Below the pieces are notes generated by a model. The model searched no databases and was not told the origin of the DNA. It saw nothing but the letters and a program-made list of their open reading frames with translations. 5,063 nt of DNA. Origin: Lachnoclostridium sp. UBA739. Its GTDB lineage: Bacteria > Bacillota_A > Clostridia > Lachnospirales > Lachnospiraceae. Within the stretch, counting starts at the first letter, position 1. Each line of letters opens with the position of its first letter. The position numbers and the translations under genes are program-made. This document shows, in pieces, positions 1 to 5,063 of this stretch. Location: assembly GCA_002297865.1 (NCBI GenBank), contig DBKX01000329.1:1-5063 (forward strand). The letters are read 5' to 3'.

Positions 1-6
1 TTTGCC

Positions 7-24
7 TTATGAACCATTATGAAC
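7..24. repeat. Tandem 8-bp direct repeat with 10-bp period
   Basis: The octamer TTATGAAC occurs at 7-14 and again at 17-24, separated by CA. The copies are 10 bases apart start to start, close to one helical turn, so both would face the same side of the DNA. The second copy ends where the predicted -33 element begins. This placement would suit an activator or repressor binding upstream of the 93-785 gene, but in AT-rich DNA two octamers could also match by chance. No regulator is encoded in the window. Confidence 0.3.
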
Positions 25-55
25 TTGATAGTTTCGAATATTCTTTTTACCTTTG
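24..55 (+). promoter_or_regulatory. Bacteroidota-type promoter for the two-gene unit
   Basis: TACCTTTG at 48-55 matches the Bacteroidota -7 consensus TAnnTTTG exactly. Twenty bases upstream, CTTG at 24-27 matches three of four positions of the -33 consensus TTTG. That spacing is right for the Bacteroidota primary sigma factor. Transcription would start near 60-63, leaving a leader of about 30 bases before the ATG at 93. No second promoter of this type was seen in the 11-base gap before the LRR gene, so this one probably serves both genes. The boxes are read directly; the start site is inferred. Confidence 0.6.
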
Positions 56-92
56 TCGGCAAAATAATGATAACGAATAACACTTAGAACTT

Positions 93-785
93 ATGGGGAT
101 AAATCAATACACTTTGCCACATATCGGAAATTCGACAGTGGAATATGTTTCAAAAGAAGATTTAAGGTTGGCTTATGAGCAATCTATCAATGCCTATCAA
201 TCTCATGTGCAACGCTATAACACATGGATGAATATGTATGCTATTATGACAGGGGCGTTGTTTGTAGCCTTTTATAGTATTTGCGGAGATAATGCAACAA
301 AAACACCGATTTCGAAAGATGTTCTTTTGGTCTTAATATCAATTTTGGGGCTTATCTGTTCTTTGTGTTGGCTTGGTGCTGTAAAAGGACATTATGAATG
401 GATGAAGAATTTTATGAAAATCTTAAAACAAAACGAGAAAAGATGTTTTGGAGATGAAACTTTGTTCGTTTATACGAAGGTATATCCTTCCTGTAAGAAG
501 GAAGACAATGATATAAAGGATTGTTATTTGCCAGGATTCTTTTCTACCCAAAAGATAACATTATTCTTTATATCCTTAGTCGTGTTGGCATGGATAGATA
601 TATTATTCTTATTAGCTTGGAAAGATAGTATTAGTATCTATTGGATTATACTTGTATTAGTTGGCCTTTTGATAGTGCATGTAATACTGTATTTTTTCCT
701 ATATAGCTATGGGGGTAAGTCAATTCATTATTTATTAGAATATTTCCATTCAACTATTCAGCCTGAAGAAGTAATAAAAAATTAA
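93..785 (+). CDS. Four-helix membrane protein of unknown function (possibly RipA/SLATT-like)
   Basis: This 230-residue protein is not recognised with confidence. Four hydrophobic segments are visible: about residues 46-63, 77-97, 155-176 and 182-204. The first two and last two form hairpins, separated by a hydrophilic stretch of about 57 residues (98-154) that contains Cys118, Cys134 and Cys144. The first 45 residues are soluble and probably helical. After segment 2 comes an amphipathic run with Trp93, Tyr101, Trp103, Phe107 and Glu115. That spacing recalls the RipA-family octameric membrane proteins and SLATT-type proteins, but this is a resemblance by eye only. There is no signal peptide and no catalytic motif. 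The ATG at 93 is the first start after an in-frame TAA at 78-80. There is no Shine-Dalgarno sequence, as is usual in Bacteroidota. It lies 11 bases upstream of the LRR gene in the same direction, so the two are probably co-transcribed. A functional link between them is not shown. Confidence 0.85.
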   Translation: MGINQYTLPHIGNSTVEYVSKEDLRLAYEQSINAYQSHVQRYNTWMNMYAIMTGALFVAFYSICGDNATKTPISKDVLLVLISILGLICSLCWLGAVKGHYEWMKNFMKILKQNEKRCFGDETLFVYTKVYPSCKKEDNDIKDCYLPGFFSTQKITLFFISLVVLAWIDILFLLAWKDSISIYWIILVLVGLLIVHVILYFFLYSYGGKSIHYLLEYFHSTIQPEEVIKN

Positions 786-796
786 AATATAAAACT

Positions 797-874
797 ATGA
801 ACAAAAGTAAATGCTTATTCATGCGATTAGCCTTGGTTGTAGGGCTTATCGTACAATGTGTTTTGCTGCAAGCA
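797..874 (+). other. Signal peptide of the LRR protein
   Basis: Residues 1-10 are basic (Lys3, Lys5, Arg10). They are followed by a hydrophobic core from Leu11 to Leu24 and a small-residue site Gln25-Ala26 before Ser27. This suggests Sec export with signal peptidase I cleavage after Ala26. Cys21 lies inside the core and is preceded by V-Q, a poor lipobox, so a lipoprotein is less likely. Confidence 0.75.
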
Positions 875-1009
875 AGTACGTTGATTGATGGGTTGTACTA
901 TGATTTGGATACGTCCAATCGTACAGCCACTGTAACTTATGAAGTTGATGGAACGGGCAATTATGCTTCACTTCCTGCTGATGTTGTTATTCCTGAGAGT
1001 GTGGAATAA
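797..1009 (+). CDS. 5' fragment of the LRR gene: signal peptide plus N-terminal domain, ends at premature TAA
   Basis: Taken literally, this is a 70-residue secreted peptide. Residues 1-26 are a signal peptide. Residues 27-70 are the short beta-rich N-terminal domain that precedes the repeats in BspA-like proteins, with the start L-I-D-G-L-Y-Y and the end V-I-P-E-S-V-E. No complete LRR unit is included, so a stable fold on its own is doubtful. The ATG at 797 follows the upstream stop by 11 AT-rich bases with no Shine-Dalgarno sequence. It is best read as the 5' part of the interrupted gene and not as an independent small gene. Confidence 0.6.
   Translation: MNKSKCLFMRLALVVGLIVQCVLLQASTLIDGLYYDLDTSNRTATVTYEVDGTGNYASLPADVVIPESVE
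1007..1009 (+). other. Premature in-frame TAA inside the LRR gene
   Basis: The codons read GTG GAA TAA AAT GGC GTG ACC. Family members commonly have V-x-Y-N-G-x-T-[FY] here, so TAT or TAC mutated to TAA is the simplest origin. The reading frame is identical before and after. No other TAA, TAG or TGA occurs in this frame from 1010 to 5063, which argues against a reassigned stop codon. Confidence 0.9.
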
Positions 1010-1069
1010 AATGGCGTGACCTTTACGGTGACGAAGATTGCAGACAAGGCGTTTGCTAATTGTACATCA

Positions 1070-4000
1070 ATGGAGTCTATATGTGTTCCCGGTACTGTAA
1101 CACAAGTAGGAGATTATAGAAAAGAATCTTCTACTACTCCTTCTACGCTGCCTTTTTATGGGTGCTCTTCTTTGAAAAAAGTAAGAATTGAAGACGGCGA
1201 ACAGCCAATTGCGTTAGGTTCTTATTGTCGTTATTACTACATTAGATATAGTGGGTATTATTATGACACAGATAATAGTTATGGCTTGTTTAGCTCATGT
1301 CCATTGGAGGAAGTTTATATCGGTCGTAATATAGAGTATGCGCCAAATAATGACTATCCTTTTAAGGATAATCCAGAATTCTATGGCAATTCGGCATTCT
1401 ATAAACAAGAATATTTGAAAAGTGTTACAATATCGGTTTCCGTAACAAAAATTCTTCCGTATTTGTTTAAAGACTGCAAGCATCTAAATGATTTGACTAT
1501 AAATGGTGCTTTAACAGAGATTCCAGAACGTGCTTTTGATGCGTGTAATATAATTTCGCTCGTCTTGCCAAATACAGTAGAGGAGATTTCCACGAGTGCT
1601 TTCATGGATAATGCCAATATGAAATCTGCGAGTTTGGGAAATTCTGTAAAAGTTATAGGCGACAATGCTTTTAGTGGTTGCACGACTCTTTCTGAAATTA
1701 ATTTGGGAACTAATTTGGAGAAAATAGGCAATGGGGCGTTTCGGTCTGTTGGTCTTTTGGCAATGTCATGGAAACCTTTTGTTCTTCCTGAAAGTTTGGT
1801 TTCTATTGGAAATAATGCTTTTCGTGGTAGTGGAATAACGAGTATGACAATTCCAAACCATGTAAGATTTGTAGGTGAGTCTTGTTTTGCTGAAAGTAAA
1901 AACTTGAAAAGTGTTACGATGGGTAGCGGCTGTCAAGAACTTTCTGAATGCATCTTTAGCGATTGTTCTACCTTGAAAGATGTTCGATTGTCTTCAGGAT
2001 TAATAAAAATTTCTGATGCTGCTTTTGCTAATTGTACTTCTTTGGAGTTTATTAGTATTCCTGGAACAGTGGTGCAAATAGGAAACTATTGTAAAGGTTC
2101 GCCTACTACCCCCGATTCTTTAGCGTTTTATAATTGCTCTTCTTTAAAGGAAGTGCGTTTTGAAGACGGCGTGCAACCTATAGAACTTGGTTCGTATTGT
2201 CGTTATTACTATGTTTATAGCAAATATGGTAGTTCATATAAATATGATACGGATAATAGTTATGGATTATTTGCTTCTTGTCCATTGGAAAATGTTTTTA
2301 TCGGTCGTAATATAGAGTATGCGCCAAATAATGACTATCCTTTTAAGGATAATCCAAAATACTATGGCTTCTCTGCTTTCTATAATCAACCTAAGTTGGC
2401 AAAGATTACAATTTCTCCATCAGTAACAGAGGTAGCTCCTTATTTATTCTATAAAAATGCAGCAATCACAATGACGGAGTTGCCAAATGTAAAAACTATT
2501 GGTAATTCTGCTTTTGAGGGGTGTTCCAAGCTGACAACCCTTAACTTTGGACAAGATTTGGAAACAGTAGGTGGGTGTGCATTTCAAGATTGCTTTAATG
2601 TTACGAAATTAACTTTTCCAGATGCTACTACAACAATTGGAAATAGTGCTTTTATGTATTGTTCAAGTGTTACGGAAATTACTGTAGGTCAAGGATTGAA
2701 GTCTGTTGGGGCTTACTCTTTCTTTGACTGTGGGTCTTTTACTGCTTTGGTTTTGCCTGATGATTTTACCACAATGGGAGAAAGTGCTTTTGAGGGATGT
2801 CGAAAGCTGACTAATGCAAAGTTAGGTCAGTCTTTGACGTCTGTGCCAAATAGTGCTTTTAAGAATTGTATTGCTCTTTCTGAGATGAATCTTCCTGCTA
2901 CAGTGTTGTCTATTGGCGACCAAGCATTCTATAACGACTCCACAATTGCGGTCGTTACGATGAGGGAAGGATTGAAAACTATTGGCAACGAAGTGTTCTG
3001 GAACAACTCAGGTGTAAGAAGTTTCGTTATTCCTGGAACTGTACAGACTATCGGAACCAATAGCTTCTATGGTTGTACTAACACTTCTACTTTGAGATTC
3101 AAGGATGGAGATGACATCTTGACGATTGATACAAAGAAAACTCGTAGTCGTAAGATTGACGATATGCTTTCTAATATCTCAAGCTCAACCGAACGTGAGA
3201 AGTATTGTGATAGAAAATATGATTACTTCTACGATTGTCCGATTAAGACATTGTACTTGGGAAGAAACTTGAAATATGATTATTCTGGTTCTGTTAGTAT
3301 ATACAAGAAGGTGGGAGATAAGACTTGGAATAAAGAAACGAGAGCCTCTGCTCCATTTGTCAATAGTACGACTCTTGCAAGAGTAACGGTGGGACCAAAG
3401 GTTACGTTTGTGTATAACCACTTATGCAATGGATGTAGCAATTTGTCTAATGTTGTTTTGGGGAATGTTCTTCAAGATATCAATGGATATGCTTTTGCCA
3501 ACTGTATTAAATTGCCAAGCATCTCTTATCCTGCATCTCTTGATTCTATAGGTAATTATGCTTTTGCAAATTGTAAGGTACTTGCTTCAACATCTTTCCA
3601 AGAGGCATCTGACCATGAACTGAAAATTAATAATGCGTCATTCAGGGATTGTGTAGCCTTACCTGAGGTCTATTTCCCTGGTCAACTTTCACTTTTGGGT
3701 GATAGTACTTATCAAGGGTGTACTGCGTTAAAGGATGTTGTTTTCAACAAGAATGAGCAATATCAGCCAACATTGACGATTGGTAATTATACCTTTGCTC
3801 AGTGCTCTTTGATAAATTCTTTGTCGTTCCCAGGTAGATTGACATCTATTGGCAATTATACATTCTCGGATTGTTCTTATCTTACAAATCTGACTTTTGA
3901 AGATTCTAATGAAGCAGTTACGTTGGGAAGTGGTGCATCTGGTGAAACGGACAGAAGATATATGTTGCCTTTGTTTGGTAATAGCAATTTGACCACTCTC

Positions 4001-5063
4001 TATATGGGAAGAAACATTGATTATACGGAATTGGCGGATTGTAGTTATTCTCCTTTCTATAACCAACAATTCTTGACAGATGTCCGTTTTTCGCAGGCTG
4101 GTACAGTAACTTATTGCAAAGACTATTTGCTCTATAAGGTGAATAACTGTGAATCTCTTGCTTTGCCAGAAAGCTTGACTTTCGTTGGTAATTGGTCATT
4201 CCGTGGCATGAGTAAGTTGGGGAGTATTGTGATACCAAATGCCGTGACAACTATTGGAACATATGCTTTTGCAGATGACGCTGCATTGGAAAGTGCTAAG
4301 TTATCTACATCTTGTCCTTGGCTTAAGGAAGGTCTATTCTCTGAATGTGGAAAATTGAAAGCCATCACAATCCCAACAATTGTGACCAAGATGGATACAC
4401 AGATGTTTACCAATTGTAAGTCTTTGACTACTGTGACATTTGATGATGACAAAAATTTGATAGAAATGGCTTATGGCTCTTCTGATGCCAATAACGGCTT
4501 GTTTAGAGATTGCCCTGTGGAGACACTGTATTTAGGTCGTTGGTTGTCTTACAATACAGAACAGCCTTCTCATTCTCCATTCTATTCTATTTCAGAATTG
4601 AAGAACTTGACATTTGGTAAGAACGTAAAGGTGGTTGATAAGTATATGTTCTCCTATTGCACAGGATTGGAGAATGTCTATATTCCAGATAGTATCACTT
4701 CTGTCAATATGTGGGCTTTCCGTGGCTGTTCGGCTTTGAAGTCTGTTAGATTCAGTGAGAACCTCAGTCAGATAGGTGACTATGGCTTTTCGGAGTGTAC
4801 TTCGCTTGATAATGTCGCTTTCCCTGCCAGTATGACGAGTACTTGCGATAACAGTTTTTCAAATTGTACATCTTTGAGGAACCTTGATTTAGGTAAGAGT
4901 CTGTTAGTGATAGGTCCTTCTGCTTTCGAAAATGATTCGATTCTTGGTAGTGTAAATATACCGGAGACTGTGTATGGCCTTGGTGTGGGAGCTTTCAAGA
5001 GTTGTGTCAGTCTTCCTTATGTGAAAATTTCGAAGGGTGAACTAACGACTGTAAGTAAAGAGT
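1070..5063 (+). CDS. 3' fragment of the LRR gene: long LRR_5 array, open at the right edge
   Basis: After the TAA the frame stays open from 1010 to the window end (1351 codons) and encodes almost the whole LRR array. If translated separately, the first in-frame ATG is at 1070, inside the first LRR unit. GTG codons at 1016 and 1028 would keep that unit complete. None of the three has a ribosome-binding signal, and any product would lack a signal peptide and be trapped in the cytoplasm. The start given is therefore nominal, and this is better read as part of the 797-5063 gene. The unbroken frame shows the coding content was under selection until very recently. Confidence 0.6.
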   Translation, partial: MESICVPGTVTQVGDYRKESSTTPSTLPFYGCSSLKKVRIEDGEQPIALGSYCRYYYIRYSGYYYDTDNSYGLFSSCPLEEVYIGRNIEYAPNNDYPFKDNPEFYGNSAFYKQEYLKSVTISVSVTKILPYLFKDCKHLNDLTINGALTEIPERAFDACNIISLVLPNTVEEISTSAFMDNANMKSASLGNSVKVIGDNAFSGCTTLSEINLGTNLEKIGNGAFRSVGLLAMSWKPFVLPESLVSIGNNAFRGSGITSMTIPNHVRFVGESCFAESKNLKSVTMGSGCQELSECIFSDCSTLKDVRLSSGLIKISDAAFANCTSLEFISIPGTVVQIGNYCKGSPTTPDSLAFYNCSSLKEVRFEDGVQPIELGSYCRYYYVYSKYGSSYKYDTDNSYGLFASCPLENVFIGRNIEYAPNNDYPFKDNPKYYGFSAFYNQPKLAKITISPSVTEVAPYLFYKNAAITMTELPNVKTIGNSAFEGCSKLTTLNFGQDLETVGGCAFQDCFNVTKLTFPDATTTIGNSAFMYCSSVTEITVGQGLKSVGAYSFFDCGSFTALVLPDDFTTMGESAFEGCRKLTNAKLGQSLTSVPNSAFKNCIALSEMNLPATVLSIGDQAFYNDSTIAVVTMREGLKTIGNEVFWNNSGVRSFVIPGTVQTIGTNSFYGCTNTSTLRFKDGDDILTIDTKKTRSRKIDDMLSNISSSTEREKYCDRKYDYFYDCPIKTLYLGRNLKYDYSGSVSIYKKVGDKTWNKETRASAPFVNSTTLARVTVGPKVTFVYNHLCNGCSNLSNVVLGNVLQDINGYAFANCIKLPSISYPASLDSIGNYAFANCKVLASTSFQEASDHELKINNASFRDCVALPEVYFPGQLSLLGDSTYQGCTALKDVVFNKNEQYQPTLTIGNYTFAQCSLINSLSFPGRLTSIGNYTFSDCSYLTNLTFEDSNEAVTLGSGASGETDRRYMLPLFGNSNLTTLYMGRNIDYTELADCSYSPFYNQQFLTDVRFSQAGTVTYCKDYLLYKVNNCESLALPESLTFVGNWSFRGMSKLGSIVIPNAVTTIGTYAFADDAALESAKLSTSCPWLKEGLFSECGKLKAITIPTIVTKMDTQMFTNCKSLTTVTFDDDKNLIEMAYGSSDANNGLFRDCPVETLYLGRWLSYNTEQPSHSPFYSISELKNLTFGKNVKVVDKYMFSYCTGLENVYIPDSITSVNMWAFRGCSALKSVRFSENLSQIGDYGFSECTSLDNVAFPASMTSTCDNSFSNCTSLRNLDLGKSLLVIGPSAFENDSILGSVNIPETVYGLGVGAFKSCVSLPYVKISKGELTTVSKE
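1181..1477 (+). other. Extended LRR module 1 (I-E-D-G ... Y-I-G-R-N ... A-F-Y)
   Basis: An insertion between regular LRR units, residues about 129-227. Its order is V-R-I-E-D-G, a Tyr-rich loop (9 Tyr in about 23 residues from 1217), G-L-F-S-S-C-P-L-E, Y-I-G-R-N at about 1316-1330, then S-A-F-Y before the next strand. Such modules are common in Bacteroidales BspA-like proteins and probably form a protruding loop on the solenoid. Function is not known. Confidence 0.75.
1318..1375 (+). repeat. 58-bp exact direct repeat, copy 1
   Basis: These 58 bases are identical to 2299-2356. They encode I-G-R-N-I-E-Y-A-P-N-N-D-Y-P-F-K-D-N-P in both places. The flanking bases differ (TAT/TTT before, GAA/AAA after). 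Identity at synonymous positions as well shows DNA-level homogenisation beyond protein conservation. Confidence 0.95.
2153..2458 (+). other. Extended LRR module 2
   Basis: Closest relative of module 1: V-R-F-E-D-G, the same Tyr-rich loop with three extra residues, G-L-F-A-S-C-P-L-E, F-I-G-R-N at about 2297-2311 and S-A-F-Y. It carries the second copy of the 58-base repeat. Confidence 0.75.
2299..2356 (+). repeat. 58-bp exact direct repeat, copy 2
   Basis: Identical to 1318-1375 at an offset of 981 bases (327 codons). Because the offset is a multiple of three, recombination between the copies would delete or add 327 residues without breaking the frame. Confidence 0.95.
3092..3436 (+). other. 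Extended LRR module 3, long and charged
   Basis: It follows the same order as modules 1 and 2: L-R-F-K-D-G, then D-C-P-I, L-Y-L-G-R-N at about 3251-3268, and A-P-F where the others have S-A-F or S-P-F. It has two extra hydrophilic stretches rich in Lys, Arg, Asp and Ser: about 3122-3220 before the D-C-P motif, and about 3278-3350 after G-R-N. The Tyr-rich loop is absent. Confidence 0.7.
3890..4150 (+). other. Extended LRR module 4
   Basis: Order seen: L-T-F-E-D-S, a Gly/Ser-rich loop, L-P-L-F-G-N-S-N (in place of F-x-x-C-P-L), L-Y-M-G-R-N at about 3998-4015 and S-P-F-Y-N at about 4046. The usual Cys-Pro before the G-R motif is missing. The following unit is degenerate (Y-L-L-Y-K-V-N-N-C instead of A-F-x-x-C). 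Confidence 0.7.
4433..4660 (+). other. Extended LRR module 5
   Basis: The shortest module. It shows V-T-F-D-D-D, G-L-F-R-D-C-P-V-E, L-Y-L-G-R at about 4526-4540 and S-P-F-Y at about 4574, then a regular unit ending M-F-S-Y-C. It is close to the usual family form of this module, with Trp replacing the Asn after G-R. Confidence 0.7.

Larger units (their letters stand above)
1037..1477 (+). repeat. Duplicated LRR block, copy A
   Basis: The block holds one LRR unit (I-A-D-K-A-F-A-N-C), a linker with two adjacent Thr, the first extended module, and the start of the next unit ending P-Y-L-F-K-D-C. It aligns along its whole length with 2009-2458. The offset is 972 bases in the first half and 981 after a three-codon length difference in the Tyr-rich loop (Y-D-T-D-N-S-Y-G follows the loop in both). 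Within this gene these two blocks are far more alike than any other pair. Confidence 0.85.
2009..2458 (+). repeat. Duplicated LRR block, copy B
   Basis: This is the second copy of the block at 1037-1477, starting I-S-D-A-A-F-A-N-C and ending P-Y-L-F-Y-K-N. The final Cys of copy A is replaced by Asn here. The Tyr-rich loop is three residues longer than in copy A. The two differ at scattered positions, yet one stretch is identical at DNA level, pointing to a fairly recent duplication or later gene conversion. Confidence 0.85.
797..5063 (+). pseudogene. BspA-like leucine-rich-repeat surface protein, interrupted by an in-frame stop and cut by the window edge
   Basis: The frame from ATG 797 to the window end is a BspA-like LRR_5 protein: 1422 codons, of which only codon 71 (TAA, 1007-1009) is a stop. 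It has a signal peptide (1-26), an N-terminal domain (27-80), then about 38 LRR units of roughly 23 residues with the pattern I-G-x-x-A-F-x-x-C-x-x-L-x-x-[VI]-x-[IL]-P. Five longer modules carry an [LV]-Y/F-[ILM]-G-R signature near residues 176, 503, 822, 1071 and 1247. Family members are exported or surface-exposed; Tannerella forsythia BspA binds host fibronectin and fibrinogen. Binding by this protein is not known. The stop sits where relatives usually have V-x-Y-N-G-V/T-T, so a Tyr codon was probably changed by one base. Frame is the same on both sides, so this is a substitution and not an indel. The C-terminus, where a sorting domain might lie, is outside the window. It may be a true pseudogene, a readthrough gene or a sequence error. 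Confidence 0.8.
1037..5063 (+). repeat. Array of about 38 LRR_5 (BspA-type) repeats
   Basis: Units of about 23 residues repeat from residue 81 to the edge. The core is [IV]-G-x-x-[AST]-F-x-x-C-x-x-[LI]-x-x-[ILV]-x-[LIF]-P-x-x-[LV]-x-x-[IV]. Clear examples start at 1037, 2009 and 2642. The regularly placed Cys after A-F-x-x is the buried ladder position of this family, not a disulfide or metal site. Several units lack it (for example near 1724 and 2990, where F-R-S-V and F-W-N-N replace F-x-x-C). The regular array is broken by five longer modules, listed separately. Confidence 0.9.

Noticed and set aside
786..796. Promoter or terminator between the two genes
   Set aside because: The 11-base gap is only AT-rich. 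No hairpin and no TAnnTTTG box fits there, and none was found in the last part of the upstream gene.
797..874. Lipoprotein signal at Cys21 of the LRR protein
   Set aside because: The residues before the Cys (I-V-Q) fit a lipobox poorly and hydrophobic residues continue after it. Signal peptidase I cleavage after Ala26 fits better.
1007..1009. Reassigned stop codon or alternative genetic code
   Set aside because: No other TAA, TAG or TGA occurs in the remaining 1351 codons, and the upstream gene ends with an ordinary TAA. Reassignment would be expected to give several in-frame uses.
1011..1019. ATG GCG TGA directly after the premature TAA, as a reinitiation site
   Set aside because: It is out of frame with the LRR gene and encodes only two residues, so it cannot restore the downstream protein.
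1295..1731. Two overlapping - strand open frames (1295-1483, 1399-1731)
   Set aside because: They are antisense shadows of the LRR array, with no start signal and no protein-like features of their own.
3185..4452. Several open frames of 78-113 codons on the - strand (3185-3421, 3728-4069, 3918-4250, 4132-4452)
   Set aside because: They lie wholly antisense to the LRR coding frame, overlap each other, match no recognisable family, and arise from the low stop frequency opposite a repetitive coding sequence.
4780..4998. A 72-codon - strand open frame
   Set aside because: It is antisense to clear LRR units and has no independent support.
1037..5063. CRISPR array or noncoding tandem repeats
   Set aside because: The periodicity is at protein level (about 23 residues), the units vary freely at DNA level and the frame is maintained throughout.

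Overview
The window most likely comes from a Bacteroidota (Bacteroidales) genome, with a Prevotella/Bacteroides-type gut or oral commensal as the best guess. Four things support this. The DNA is AT-rich. Neither start codon has a Shine-Dalgarno sequence. A clean Bacteroidota-style promoter (TTG, 20 bases, TAnnTTTG) lies upstream of the first gene. Most of the window is one very long BspA-like leucine-rich-repeat (LRR_5) gene of the kind expanded in these bacteria. The genus is an inference and cannot be fixed from this sequence.

Layout: 1-92 is a short upstream region with a predicted promoter (24-55) and a 10-base-period direct repeat (7-24). 93-785 encodes a 230-residue protein of unknown function with four predicted membrane segments. 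After an 11-base gap, 797-5063 encodes a secreted BspA-like LRR protein. It has a signal peptide, a short N-terminal domain, and about 38 LRR units interrupted by five longer extended modules. It runs off the right edge, so its C-terminus is not seen. Everything is on the + strand; open frames on the - strand are antisense shadows of the repeat gene.

The main oddity is a single in-frame TAA at 1007-1009 (codon 71) of the LRR gene. Reading frame and repeat homology continue without a break on both sides, and no further stop occurs in the 1351 codons to the window edge. This looks like a recent nonsense substitution, probably of a Tyr codon. Sequence error and readthrough are the alternatives. 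The LRR gene is also mosaic. Two nearly identical modules lie 972-981 bases apart and share a 58-base exact repeat. Phe codon usage changes sharply near 2880, from 32 TTT : 7 TTC before to 15 TTT : 24 TTC after.

How the genes relate: the 11-base gap and the lack of a visible promoter or terminator between them suggest co-transcription from the promoter at 24-55. If the TAA is a true stop, only a 70-residue secreted stub is made. If it is read through or is an error, the product is a surface or secreted adhesin-like protein of more than 1400 residues. I see no wholly new system here; the stop codon and the mosaic repeat structure are the points worth following.
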